Shown: in pieces, positions 20,192 through 28,026 of the stretch | How positions within the stretch are numbered: position 1 is the stretch's first letter | Layout: every line of letters begins with the position of its first letter | NCBI RefSeq assembly: GCF_015529805.1 | Contig: NZ_CP064654.1 | Span: 1-64,000, forward strand | DNA length: 64,000 nt | DNA from: Qipengyuania soli | GTDB lineage: Bacteria > Pseudomonadota > Alphaproteobacteria > Sphingomonadales > Sphingomonadaceae | Direction: 5' to 3' | The notes under the pieces: model-generated | The model's database searches: none | Told to the model about the DNA's origin: nothing | The model's input: only the letters and a program-made list of their open reading frames with translations | Program-made: the position numbers and the translations under genes

Positions 20192-20476
20192 ATGACCACC
20201 ACCACCCGTCCCGCGATGGCCGCTGCCGCCGCTCTCTTCGCCCTCAGCTCGATGAGCGCCTTTGCCGCAGAAGCACCCGCAGGCAGCAGCGGCCGCGCCG
20301 TCGGTGCCGACGACACGGTCCACTGCTATGGCGTCAACAGCTGCAAGGGCACTGCCGACTGCGCCACCACCGAACACCAGTGCAAGGGCCAGAACGAGTG
20401 CAAGGGCCACGGCTTCAAGGCCATGAAGGCCGGCGCCTGCCTGACCAAGGGCGGCACCATCGGCGACCTCGGCTAA
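20192..20476 (+). CDS. bufA2: BufA2-family bufferin precursor
   Basis: 94 residues from ATG 20192. Signal peptide AAAAALFALSSMSAFAAEA, then a Cys-rich core: VHCYGVNSCKGTADC, HQCKGQNECKGHGF and GACLTKGG, six cysteines in all. The repeated CKG units resemble BufA2-type bufferin precursors, which BufB converts into copper-binding peptides. Differs from the divergent BufA1 paralogue in having CKG repeats and two more Cys. First gene of bufA2-bufB-bufC, driven by the SigF-type box at 20100. Confidence 0.87.
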   Translation: MTTTTRPAMAAAAALFALSSMSAFAAEAPAGSSGRAVGADDTVHCYGVNSCKGTADCATTEHQCKGQNECKGHGFKAMKAGACLTKGGTIGDLG

Positions 20477-20515
20477 CCGAAGCAAAAACTTTCGAGCCCC
20501 AAGGTCGCTCGAACA

Positions 20516-20563
20516 GGCGGCCCGGCGTAACCCTCCCCCCAACCCGTCCCGCGCCGGGCCGCC
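20516..20563 (+). terminator. 12-bp hairpin between bufA2 and bufB, likely attenuator
   Basis: GGCGGCCCGGCG (20516-20527) and CGCCGGGCCGCC (20552-20563) are perfectly complementary over 12 bases, with a 24-base loop. A smaller TTCGAG/CTCGAA stem precedes it at 20491-20512. The stem is followed by ACCCCTTTCC, a poor U-run, so it more likely gives partial termination or protects the bufA2 mRNA 3' end than full stop. Lies in the 111-base gap between peptide and enzyme genes. Confidence 0.6.
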
Positions 20564-20587
20564 ACCCCTTTCCTCGCGAGCTTTTCC

Positions 20588-21424
20588 ATGACTCACATCG
20601 CCCCGTTCTCCGGCTTCGGCCTCGGCCTTCGTCGCACCCACTACGCCGACTTCCTCGGCGGCCGCGTGCCGGTCGATTTCGTCGAGGTGATCTCGGAGAA
20701 TTACATGGTCGATGGCGGCAAGTCGCTGCGCATCCTCGAAGAGGTCCGCGCGAGGCATCCGGTCATCCTCCACGGCGTGTCGCTGTCGATCGGCTCTGCC
20801 CACGGGCTCGACCGAGACTATCTCGCAAGGTTGCGAACCCTCGCCGAGCGGATCGAGCCACTGTGGGTTTCCGACCATTTGTGCTGGACCCGCACCAGCG
20901 CCCACAATTCGCACGACCTCCTGCCGCTGCCGCTGACCCGTGAGGCGCTGGACGTGGTGTGCGACAATATCGACGCGGCCCAGACCGCACTCGCCCGCCC
21001 GATGCTGTTCGAGAACCCGTCGAGCTACCTGACTTTTCCGCACGACGAGATGGCCGAGTGGGAATTCCTGGCCGAGATGGTGCGCAGGACCGGCTGCTAC
21101 CTGCTCCTCGACGTGAACAACGTCTACGTCAGTGCGCACAACCACTCATTCGATGCGCGCGACTACATCTCCGGCCTGCCGCTCGATCGCGTACGACAAA
21201 TCCACCTTGCCGGGCATCAGCCGGGCGAGATCATCGTCGATACCCATGATCGCGCTGTGTCCGATGGCGTCTGGCAGCTGTTCGGCGAGGTGATGAAGCA
21301 CTCGATCGACGTCGCAGTGATGATCGAGCGCGACGACAAGATACCGCCACTGCCCAACCTGCTCGACGAACTGGCGATTGCCCGCGACTTCGCGAGCCTG
21401 CATCGTGAGCGCGAGGCGGCATGA
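20588..21424 (+). CDS. bufB: MNIO-family peptide-modifying enzyme BufB (DUF692)
   Basis: 278 residues, a TIM-barrel multinuclear non-heme iron enzyme. Metal-ligand and family segments are intact: GFGLGLR start, VDFVEVISENYM, HGVSLSIG, SDHLCW, ENPSSYL, LLLDVNNVYVSA..NH, RQIHLAGH, DTHD and MIERDDK. MNIO enzymes use two or three irons and oxygen to recast cysteine residues of BufA peptides. Overlaps bufC by 4 bases (ATGA). The ribosome site is weak, in keeping with lower expression than the peptide gene. Confidence 0.95.
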   Translation: MTHIAPFSGFGLGLRRTHYADFLGGRVPVDFVEVISENYMVDGGKSLRILEEVRARHPVILHGVSLSIGSAHGLDRDYLARLRTLAERIEPLWVSDHLCWTRTSAHNSHDLLPLPLTREALDVVCDNIDAAQTALARPMLFENPSSYLTFPHDEMAEWEFLAEMVRRTGCYLLLDVNNVYVSAHNHSFDARDYISGLPLDRVRQIHLAGHQPGEIIVDTHDRAVSDGVWQLFGEVMKHSIDVAVMIERDDKIPPLPNLLDELAIARDFASLHREREAA

Positions 21425-22179
21425 GTACGCTGGCGCAGTTGCAGGAGGATTTCCTCGGCCGGATCCTCGCCGAGGATGACGTCGCCGACGACCGCGCCGA
21501 CGGGTTTGCCATCTACCGCAACAACTACCGCTCCTCGCTGGTCGAGGCGCTGCGCGCAACCTTCGAGCGGACCGACAGGCTGGTCGGCGCCGATGCATTC
21601 CGCACTGCCGCCGCCCACCACTGCATCGTCCATCCGCCGTCGAGCTGGACGCTCGACCTTGCCGGCGCCGGCTTTCCCGACACCTGCGCCGACCTCTTCG
21701 CCAAGGATCCCGACGTCTCCGAACTGGCGGCGCTCGAATGGGCCATGCACTGTGCCTTCACCGCTGCCGATGCCGAGCCGCTGGACATGGCAGGATTCGG
21801 TGCCGCGACAGCGAGTTTCGGGGAAGGGGAATGGGCGAGCCTGCGCCTCGCTTTCTTGCCCGGCACGGCAAGTACCAGCGCAAGCTTCGACCTTGTCTGC
21901 CTGTGGTCCTCGCTCGCCTCGGATGGCAGCGAACCGGACTTGCTGTCCCTCGATGAACCGCACTCCGCCATCGTCTGGCGCGAAGGAGAGAGGCCTGTCT
22001 TCGTCCTGCGCCCGCAGTGGGAAGGACGCGCCCTTGTCGCCATGCTCGCAGGGTCTAGTTTCTCCGAGGCATGTAGCCTGCTCGCAGCCGACCTTGGCGA
22101 AGATGCCGCAGTGAACGAGGCGGGCCTGATGCTCGCCCGCTGGCTGCGCGACGGGCTGCTCGCCAGCGTTCTTCAGTAA
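21421..22179 (+). CDS. bufC: BufC, DUF2063-type partner of the MNIO enzyme
   Basis: 252 residues. The N-terminal DUF2063 domain shows LAQLQEDFLGRIL, FAIYRNNYRSSLVEALRATFERTDRLVGADAFRTAAAHH and ELAALEWAMHCAF. The rest is a divergent C-terminal domain. BufC/HvfC proteins bind the leader/peptide and present it to BufB (RiPP recognition-like role). Start overlaps bufB, and its 3' end overlaps the convergent SDR gene by 7 bases. Confidence 0.88.
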   Translation: MSTLAQLQEDFLGRILAEDDVADDRADGFAIYRNNYRSSLVEALRATFERTDRLVGADAFRTAAAHHCIVHPPSSWTLDLAGAGFPDTCADLFAKDPDVSELAALEWAMHCAFTAADAEPLDMAGFGAATASFGEGEWASLRLAFLPGTASTSASFDLVCLWSSLASDGSEPDLLSLDEPHSAIVWREGERPVFVLRPQWEGRALVAMLAGSSFSEACSLLAADLGEDAAVNEAGLMLARWLRDGLLASVLQ

Positions 22180-23135
22180 GCGAAGCTTTCCCCCACCAGC
22201 TCCTCCGACAGAGACCACAGGCGGTCTGCATTACCAGGATCGATGGCATAGCTGCGCACGCCGCCGCTCGGATTGTCGTCGCTCTGGTCGGCGACATGGC
22301 AGTCCTCGCAATAGAGCCCGCCTGCACCTTCGAGTTCGTCTGCAGTCGCGGCCCAGCAGCTGGTCGCCGCGCCTTGCGGGATGGTCTTGAACCCTTGCGC
22401 CGGAGCGCCGCTCTGCTCCGAATTCTTGCGGATGCGATCCATCATCCACTTCATGTCGTCCTCGGTCATGTGGCGTCCGAGGTTGGTCTGGATGCCGCCG
22501 GGATGCACGGCATAGGCATGGATGCCCCTGTCGGAGAGGCGCTGCTCCAGCCCGACGGAAAAGAGGACGTTGGCGGTCTTGGACTGCCCGTAGGCGGTCC
22601 ACTTCTCGTACTCGCGGCTGTCGTAATTCGGATCGTCGAAATGGACGCCGTCGAAATGGTGGCCACGGCTCGACAGGTTGACGATGCGCGGGTGGTCGCC
22701 CTTTTCCAGCAGCGGCACGAGCCGGTTGGTGAAGAGGAAGTGGCCGAGGTGATTGGTGCCGAACTGCATCTCGAAGCCATCGGCTGTCCGGTCGAGCGGG
22801 CAGGCCATCACGCCGGCATTGTTGATCAGCAGATCGATCTTGTCGAAGCGGCGATTGGCTTCGTCGGTCGCGCTGCGCACGCTGGCGAGCGATGCGAGGT
22901 CGCAGACCAGCGTATCGACCTTCGCGCCGGTCGCAGTGGCGATCTCGTCGGCTGCGGCGGACAGCTTGGTGGCATCGCGACCCGAAAGGATGACATGCGC
23001 GCCCTTCACAGCCATGGCCCGTGCGGTTTCGAGACCGAGCCCCGAATAGCCCCCGGTTACCAGCGCGGTCTTGCCCGACAGGTCCTTGCCCTCAAGCACG
23101 TCATCCGCGGTGCTTTCGAAACCGAAGTTCGCCAT
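22173..23135 (-). CDS. Short-chain dehydrogenase/reductase
   Basis: 320 residues from ATG 23135, which has AAGGAGAGAGAC in front. Rossmann motif TALVTGGYSGLGLETARAM (TGxxxGxG), cofactor segment CDLASLASV, NNAGVMACP, and the catalytic Ser/Tyr/Lys with YGQSKTAN (YxxSK). Length and pattern match the light-dependent-protochlorophyllide-reductase/retinol-dehydrogenase-like SDR group, often of unknown substrate. Downstream of a GNAT gene by 10 bases, likely one transcript. Confidence 0.9.
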   Translation of the reverse strand: MANFGFESTADDVLEGKDLSGKTALVTGGYSGLGLETARAMAVKGAHVILSGRDATKLSAAADEIATATGAKVDTLVCDLASLASVRSATDEANRRFDKIDLLINNAGVMACPLDRTADGFEMQFGTNHLGHFLFTNRLVPLLEKGDHPRIVNLSSRGHHFDGVHFDDPNYDSREYEKWTAYGQSKTANVLFSVGLEQRLSDRGIHAYAVHPGGIQTNLGRHMTEDDMKWMMDRIRKNSEQSGAPAQGFKTIPQGAATSCWAATADELEGAGGLYCEDCHVADQSDDNPSGGVRSYAIDPGNADRLWSLSEELVGESFAY

Positions 23136-23145
23136 GTCTCTCTCC

Positions 23146-23658
23146 TTACAATGGCAGTTCGTACAGGAATTCCTCGTCGAGCTGTTCGCCGACCTTGAAG
23201 TGGATGTCCGCGATCTTGGCGAAGCCGTATCGCTCGTAGAATTTCTGCGCCCGGTGATTGCCGCTCCAAACCGACAGCAGCACCGAATCGTGCCTGCCAT
23301 CGCGCGCGACGTCGAGCGCCCAGTCCATCAACTTCGCGCCGATACCGGTGCCGGTCATCGATGGGTGGGTATAGAGCTGGCCCAGTTCGAGCGGGTTGGC
23401 CGCCTGCGAATAGCCCGCCAGCTTGCTGGGGTAGCGCAGCTTGCAATAGCCGACGATCTTCCCGTCGTCCTCGGCGATGCGGTGGGTGCAGGTGTCGCCT
23501 GCGATTTCCGCTTCCACCGCCTCGGGCGAGTAGCTCTCGGCGTTGAAGGCGGCGAGGTCTTCCGGGCGGTAGAGGTGGGCGAAGGCCGCGGCGAAGCTCT
23601 CCCGACCGAAATCGGCCAGCTCTTGCGCGTCATCGATGGTGGCGGGGCGAAGCTGCAT
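23146..23658 (-). CDS. GNAT-family N-acetyltransferase
   Basis: 170 residues. GNAT fold landmarks: MQLRPATIDDAQEL start, VGYCKLRYPS (beta-4), ELGQLYTHPSMTGTGIGAKLMDWAL with the acetyl-CoA P-loop GTGIG, and SVWSGNHRAQKFYERYGF. The start is chosen at 23658 because the residues upstream do not fit the family, although the frame begins at 23718; no strong ribosome site is visible. Substrate unknown. Confidence 0.85.
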   Translation of the reverse strand: MQLRPATIDDAQELADFGRESFAAAFAHLYRPEDLAAFNAESYSPEAVEAEIAGDTCTHRIAEDDGKIVGYCKLRYPSKLAGYSQAANPLELGQLYTHPSMTGTGIGAKLMDWALDVARDGRHDSVLLSVWSGNHRAQKFYERYGFAKIADIHFKVGEQLDEEFLYELPL

Positions 23659-23720
23659 CGTGCAGCGGCTTAGTCCGGAGCTCGCCGCAATTGAAGAGGT
23701 TTGCGTGAAGGGAATCAAAT

Positions 23721-23786
23721 GGGGGCGCGAAGCCCGTGCTTCGCGCCCCCTTTCCCCTCCCCCCGAAGGGCCGGAGCTTTTGCTCC
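23721..23786. promoter_or_regulatory. Two strong hairpins in divergent intergenic region
   Basis: A perfect 13-bp stem GGGGGCGCGAAGC/GCTTCGCGCCCCC with loop CCGT lies at 23721-23750. On the plus strand it is followed by TTTCCCC. A second stem GGAGC-TTTT-GCTCC lies at 23773-23786. They sit between the divergent GNAT and asparaginase genes, where a terminator serves no annotated gene. Possible leader attenuator, small-RNA terminator or protein site. Confidence 0.5.
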
Positions 23787-23918
23787 TGGCGCAAGATCCG
23801 AATCCGGTGAAAATTGCTCATCGAAATCCGTTCGAGCTTGCGGCTATCACCGATGGCGTATTTTTACAAAACGGTGACTGGGGATTGAGTGGATAACTGC
23901 CGGTGCTATCCCACTGCC

Positions 23919-24920
23919 ATGAAATCCATCCCCTCGCGCCTGACCGCAATCGCCGCCGCATTCGTGGCAATCCTCGGAGCACCTGCCATGGCACATGAAG
24001 AGGAAGGGTGGTCGATCGCCATCCACGGTGGAGCGGGCACGCTCGGACGCAAGGACATGACGCCGGAGCGCGATGCCGCCTATCGCGCGGCACTCCGGCA
24101 GGCTCTCGATGCCGGAGCCAAGGTACTGCGCGAAGGCGGCACCGCGATGGACGCGGTCGAGGCAGCGATCGTGATCATGGAGGACGATGCCAGGTTCAAC
24201 GCCGGGCGCGGCGCAGTCTACACCTGGGACGAAACGCACGAGCTCGATGCATCGATCATGGACGGGCGCGACCGGTCGGCAGGTGCGGTGGCAGGAGTGA
24301 CCGGCATTCGCCACCCGATCCGGCTGGCGCGCAAGGTGATGACCGACAGTCCCCATGTCATGCTCGCCGGCAAGGGCGCGCAACAGTTCGCCTCCGAACA
24401 GGACATAGAGATGGCCCCGCCCGAATGGTTCGACACGCCCGAGCGGCTGGAGGCGCTGAAGAGGCTCAAGGCGGAAAAGCTTTCTGCGATCGACGTCGAC
24501 ATCAAGTTCGGCACGGTGGGCGCGGTGGCGCTGGACAAGTCGGGCAACCTTGCAGCGGGGACTTCGACTGGCGGGATGACCGGCAAGCGCTGGGGCCGCA
24601 TCGGCGATGCTCCCGTCATCGGAGCAGGCACTTATGCCGACAATGCGGCATGCGCGGTCTCTGCCACGGGCTGGGGCGAGTTTTTCATCCGCGTCGGCGT
24701 TGCGCGCACGATCTGCCTCAGGATGCAGATGAAGGGCGAAGATGCCCAGACTGCATCGGATGCGGTGATTGCCGAGGTCGGAGCGCTGGGCGGTGACGGC
24801 GGCGTTATCGTGGTCGCGCCCAATGGCGATGCCGTCTTCAGCATGAACACCAGCGGCATGTATCGCGGTCGGGCGACCAGCAAGGGTACCAGCGAAGTTG
24901 GCATCTACGCCGACGAGTAG
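23919..24920 (+). CDS. Isoaspartyl peptidase/L-asparaginase (plant type, Ntn hydrolase), exported
   Basis: 333 residues from ATG 23919 (a GTG ten codons earlier is in frame but gives no signal). Signal peptide AIAAAFVAILGAPAMAH, then WSIAIHGGAGTLG, ALDAGAKVLREGGTAMDAVEAAI, NAGRGAVYTWD and the autoprocessing site KFGTVGAVALD, where Thr becomes the N-terminal nucleophile. TSTGGMTGKRWGRIGDAPVIGAGTYAD completes the active site. It removes isoaspartyl dipeptides or asparagine in the periplasm. It ends 30 bases before a perfect bidirectional terminator. Confidence 0.93.
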   Translation: MKSIPSRLTAIAAAFVAILGAPAMAHEEEGWSIAIHGGAGTLGRKDMTPERDAAYRAALRQALDAGAKVLREGGTAMDAVEAAIVIMEDDARFNAGRGAVYTWDETHELDASIMDGRDRSAGAVAGVTGIRHPIRLARKVMTDSPHVMLAGKGAQQFASEQDIEMAPPEWFDTPERLEALKRLKAEKLSAIDVDIKFGTVGAVALDKSGNLAAGTSTGGMTGKRWGRIGDAPVIGAGTYADNAACAVSATGWGEFFIRVGVARTICLRMQMKGEDAQTASDAVIAEVGALGGDGGVIVVAPNGDAVFSMNTSGMYRGRATSKGTSEVGIYADE

Positions 24921-24950
24921 GCAGCCCCCCTCCTGAACCGGGCAAGCAAA

Positions 24951-24976
24951 ATGGGGCCGGATTGCTCCGGCCCCAT
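24951..24976. terminator. Bidirectional terminator between asparaginase and ompA
   Basis: A perfect 11-bp stem ATGGGGCCGGA/TCCGGCCCCAT with loop TTGC, preceded by AAAA on the left side (GCAAGCAAAATGGGG). Read leftward the stem is followed by TTTTGCTTG, a proper U-run for the ompA transcript; read rightward it also ends the asparaginase transcript. Confidence 0.8.
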
Positions 24977-25003
24977 CCATGCGTTTCGCAAAGGGGAGCG
25001 AAA

Positions 25004-26095
25004 CTACATGCCCGAACCCGGGCCGTAGGTGATTTCGACGCGGCGATTCTGTAGCTCGCGCACGCCATCTGCTGTCGGGACACGCAGCTGCGATTCACCG
25101 AAAGCTTCGCTGGCGATCCGGCCATCCGGGATGCCGCGCGAGGTGAGGTACCCGCGAACCGACGAATTGCGACGCTCGGCCAGGCCCATATTGTAGCTGG
25201 TCGAGCCCGAGGTGTCGGTGTGGCCGGCGAGCATGACGCTCGCCGCGCCGCAGTTCGAATAGGCCGAGACCGCGTTGTCGAGGATCGTCGCCGCTTCCGG
25301 GGTGATCGCCGATTCGTCCCAGTTGAAGAAGACGATGTACGGACCCTGCTCGCAGACCGAAGCCGGAGGTGGCGGCGGCGGAGGAGGAGGGGGTGGAGGA
25401 GGCGGAGGTGGCGGCGGGGGAGGTGGCGGCGGGGCAACACTGCCGCCGAAATTGTAGGTGAAGGTCCCGAGCAGCGAATGCGAGGTCCAGTCGCCCTTCA
25501 CGACGCTGGTCCCATTGTCGCCGCCGACATTGAAGTCGTCGACGTGGAAGTAGCGATAACGCAGGCCGACATCGATGTTGTCGGTCAGCGGGGCGCGAAT
25601 GCCTGCGAGGCCCTGCCACGCAAACTCCCAGTCGGAGCCCTGCACCAGATCGACACCGCCGGCGGAGATGTCCGTCTTGAGCTTCGCGGCACCACCGCCC
25701 ACGCCGAAGAAGAACTGCACGCCGTCGTCGGGGCCGAAGTCGGCCAGGACGTTACCCATGAAGCTCAAGGCTGAGACATCCGCGTCGAGCGTCGGGCTGG
25801 CGATGGTGGCAGTGGGGGTGACGAGCTGTTCGAAATCGGTCTTGCGATAGGAAGCCTCGGCTTCCATCCGGAACTGACCGAAATCGTAGCCGACGATGAA
25901 CCCGCCATCGAAACCGAAGTCTTCGGGTTCGATCGTGGCACGATCGCCGGTAGGAGGCACGATTTCCGATACGTCGATGTCCTCGACGATCATCGGGCCG
26001 AAGCCGGCTTCGACATACACTTCGCCGTCGCGCGCAAATGCTGGTGTGGCAAGCGCAGTCGAGCAAAGCGCAAAAACTATAGGAAGTTTGCGCAT
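25004..26095 (-). CDS. OmpA-family outer membrane porin with poly-proline linker
   Basis: 363 residues. Signal peptide MRKLPIVFALCSTALATPAFA, an N-terminal eight-stranded beta-barrel (alternating aromatic strands such as GFIVGYDFGQFRMEAEASY and NIDVGLRYRYFHVDDF), a linker of 23 consecutive prolines (25365-25433), then an OmpA/peptidoglycan-binding domain with FNWDESAITPEA, LAGHTDTSGSTSYNMGLAERRNSSVRGYL and RVEITYG. It would span the outer membrane and hold on to peptidoglycan. Upstream GAGGG supports the start. Convergent with the asparaginase gene across a terminator. Confidence 0.93.
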   Translation of the reverse strand: MRKLPIVFALCSTALATPAFARDGEVYVEAGFGPMIVEDIDVSEIVPPTGDRATIEPEDFGFDGGFIVGYDFGQFRMEAEASYRKTDFEQLVTPTATIASPTLDADVSALSFMGNVLADFGPDDGVQFFFGVGGGAAKLKTDISAGGVDLVQGSDWEFAWQGLAGIRAPLTDNIDVGLRYRYFHVDDFNVGGDNGTSVVKGDWTSHSLLGTFTYNFGGSVAPPPPPPPPPPPPPPPPPPPPPPPASVCEQGPYIVFFNWDESAITPEAATILDNAVSAYSNCGAASVMLAGHTDTSGSTSYNMGLAERRNSSVRGYLTSRGIPDGRIASEAFGESQLRVPTADGVRELQNRRVEITYGPGSGM

Positions 26096-26208
26096 GGTTT
26101 ACCCTCATTAGAATGAATTACCAATTCCAAGAGGAGAACTGTGGATTTAGATTTATAGTTCCCGAGTATATCGATTTTTTATCTTAATCATCGGGCGGTT
26201 AGTCGCAC

Positions 26209-26261
26209 TATCACCGGGTTTGATACCCCGCTAACGGCGGGATTCCGCCGTTCCCGTGATA
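26209..26261 (-). other. Nested inverted repeat downstream of pheA
   Basis: An inner perfect 8-bp stem AACGGCGG-GATT-CCGCCGTT (26233-26252) sits inside an outer pair TATCAC-x-GGG/CCC-GTGATA (26209-26218 with 26253-26261). It lies 16 bases beyond the pheA stop and about 115 bases upstream of ompA. No T-run follows on the minus strand, so it may be a terminator of pheA or a cruciform-type site. Confidence 0.45.
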
Positions 26262-26276
26262 ATCGGAGAAGGGAAT

Positions 26277-27170
26277 TCACCCGCGCTTTCTGACCTGCGG
26301 ATAGCTGCCCAGGAGGCGCACCGAATTGGTCTGGAACGCAAGCTCGTCAAGCGCAGCATCGACGCGCGGATCGCCGGGCATGCCTTCGATATCGGCGAAG
26401 AACATGGTCGCCGCAAAGCTCGCCCCCTTCTGGTAGCTTTCGAGCTTGGTCATGTTGACCCCATTGGTCGCGAAGCATCCGAGCGCCTTGTACAGAGCGG
26501 CGGGGATGTTCTTCACCTCGAAGATGAAGGTCGTCATCGTCGGCGTGCCCGCAAGGCTGTTCGGATCGAGTGGATCCTTTGCCAGGACGACGAAGCGCGT
26601 GGTGTTGTCATGCGCGTCTTCGACCGCGTTCTCGATGATCTTCAGTCCGTAAAGGTCGGCCGCGAGCGGAGGGGCAAGGGCGGCGATGTCCGATTTGCCG
26701 CTTTCGGCGACGAAGGCCGCTGCACCCGCCGTGTCGGCATAGCTCATCCCGGTGATGCCGCGCTGGTGGAGGTAGTGGCGCGACTGGCCGAGCGCCTGCG
26801 GATGGCTGTAGGCGGCCTCGAACGGGCCCTCGCCCAATGCCATCAACGCATGGGTGATCGGCATGAAATGCTCGGCAACGATGGCGAGCCCGCTTTCGGG
26901 CAACAGGAAATGGATGTCCGCGACGCGGCCGTGCTGCGAGTTCTCGATCGGGATCATCGCGCAGCCCGCGACCCCGGTCTCGACCGCGTCGAGCGCATCT
27001 TCGAAGCTGAAGCATGGCAGGGGCAGCGCATCTGGCGCAAACTGCATCGCCGCCTGGTGCGAATTCGAACCGGGTGCGCCGCCAAAGGCGATGGCACGGG
27101 CAGGCTCGGCGGCGGCGGCGGTGCGCATCGAATCGACGATCGCAAGGGCTGGTTTGGCAAACTGACGCAT
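26277..27170 (-). CDS. pheA: Prephenate dehydratase
   Basis: Makes phenylpyruvate from prephenate, the phenylalanine branch after chorismate. 297 residues from ATG 27170 (the frame runs 13 codons further). Catalytic part: IAFGGAPGSNSHQAA, MIPIENSQHGRV, ITHALMAL, SHPQALGQ and DTAGAAAFV, with NTTRFVVL containing the Thr-Arg-Phe core. The C-terminal ACT domain (TTFIFEVKNIPAALYKALGCF, KLESYQKG) should bind Phe for feedback inhibition. No chorismate mutase domain is fused. Divergent from a cytochrome c gene. Confidence 0.95.
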   Translation of the reverse strand: MRQFAKPALAIVDSMRTAAAAEPARAIAFGGAPGSNSHQAAMQFAPDALPLPCFSFEDALDAVETGVAGCAMIPIENSQHGRVADIHFLLPESGLAIVAEHFMPITHALMALGEGPFEAAYSHPQALGQSRHYLHQRGITGMSYADTAGAAAFVAESGKSDIAALAPPLAADLYGLKIIENAVEDAHDNTTRFVVLAKDPLDPNSLAGTPTMTTFIFEVKNIPAALYKALGCFATNGVNMTKLESYQKGASFAATMFFADIEGMPGDPRVDAALDELAFQTNSVRLLGSYPQVRKRG

Positions 27171-27305
27171 GGAACTGGCGGTGCTAGGGAGGTGAAAGCC
27201 CCTCTTCAAGCGCTATTCCCACACCCGCACTTGCGCGGGCGCGCTTGCTTCACTAGAGCGGCGCGCAAACACCAGACCACTCGTATTCTTGCAGGCAATC
27301 ACGCA

Positions 27306-27962
27306 ATGGACGACCGTTTCAATACCGCTGCCGGTTGGGTTCTTGGCGCAGGCATCATCGCGCTGGGCGCATCCATCGTTTCAGGCATGTACTTCAAGGC
27401 TGACAAGCACGCCCATGTTGAGAAGCCCGGCTTCTTCATCCAGGGCGAAGCTGCCGAAGGTGGCGAAGCCGCTGGCCCCGATCTCGGCACGTTGCTCGCC
27501 AGCGCCGATCCTGCGGCTGGCGAGAAGGTCTTCGCCAAGTGCACGGCTTGCCACACCATCAACCAGGGCGGTGCCAACGGCATCGGTCCGAATCTGTGGG
27601 CCATCGTCGGCAAGCCCGTCGGCAAGCATGCTGCCGGTTTCGCCTACAGCTCGGCACTGTCGGGCCATGGCGGCGACTGGACCTATGAAAATCTCGACCA
27701 TTGGCTGACCAGCCCGCGCGCTTTTGCCGACGGCACCAAGATGAGTTTCGCCGGTCTCGGCAAGGCGGAAGACCGTGCCAACCTGCTCGCCTACCTGAAG
27801 GCCAACGGTGGCGGTCCTGATTTCCCTGCCCCTGCGGCTCCGGCAGCGGCCGAGGAAGCTGCTCCCTCGGAAGCGGGTGAAGCACCTTCCGAAGCAGAAG
27901 CCGCCGGTGCCATGGGCGCCGACGAGCCGGTTGCCGAAGCAGGCGCCGCCACCGCGAACTGA
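27306..27962 (+). CDS. Membrane-anchored c-type cytochrome
   Basis: 218 residues from ATG 27306. An uncleaved N-terminal helix WVLGAGIIALGASIVSGMYF, a class I cytochrome c domain with the haem site VFAKCTACHTINQGG (CxxCH at about 78-82) and axial Met in GTKMSFAGLGK. The Ala/Glu/Pro-rich C-terminal tail (about 45 residues) is low complexity. Resembles CycM/c552-type electron carriers between the bc1 complex and terminal oxidases. A classic UUCG-loop terminator follows. Confidence 0.92.
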   Translation: MDDRFNTAAGWVLGAGIIALGASIVSGMYFKADKHAHVEKPGFFIQGEAAEGGEAAGPDLGTLLASADPAAGEKVFAKCTACHTINQGGANGIGPNLWAIVGKPVGKHAAGFAYSSALSGHGGDWTYENLDHWLTSPRAFADGTKMSFAGLGKAEDRANLLAYLKANGGGPDFPAPAAPAAAEEAAPSEAGEAPSEAEAAGAMGADEPVAEAGAATAN

Positions 27963-27989
27963 TCGCGAAGGCAAACGAATTTGGAGAGG

Positions 27990-28015
27990 AAGGCCCCGCT
28001 TCGGCGGGGCCTTTT
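27990..28015 (+). terminator. Rho-independent terminator after cytochrome c
   Basis: AAGGCCCCGC-TTCG-GCGGGGCCTT: a perfect 10-bp stem closed by a stable TTCG tetraloop and followed by TTCGTTT. The stem's own AA start gives an A-run for the opposite strand, so it can also stop rlmE transcription from the right. Confidence 0.9.
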
Positions 28016-28026
28016 CGTTTCAGGGT

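Noticed and set aside
25275-25457. Poly-glycine open frame on the plus strand
   Set aside because: It is the complement of the OmpA proline linker, not a gene.
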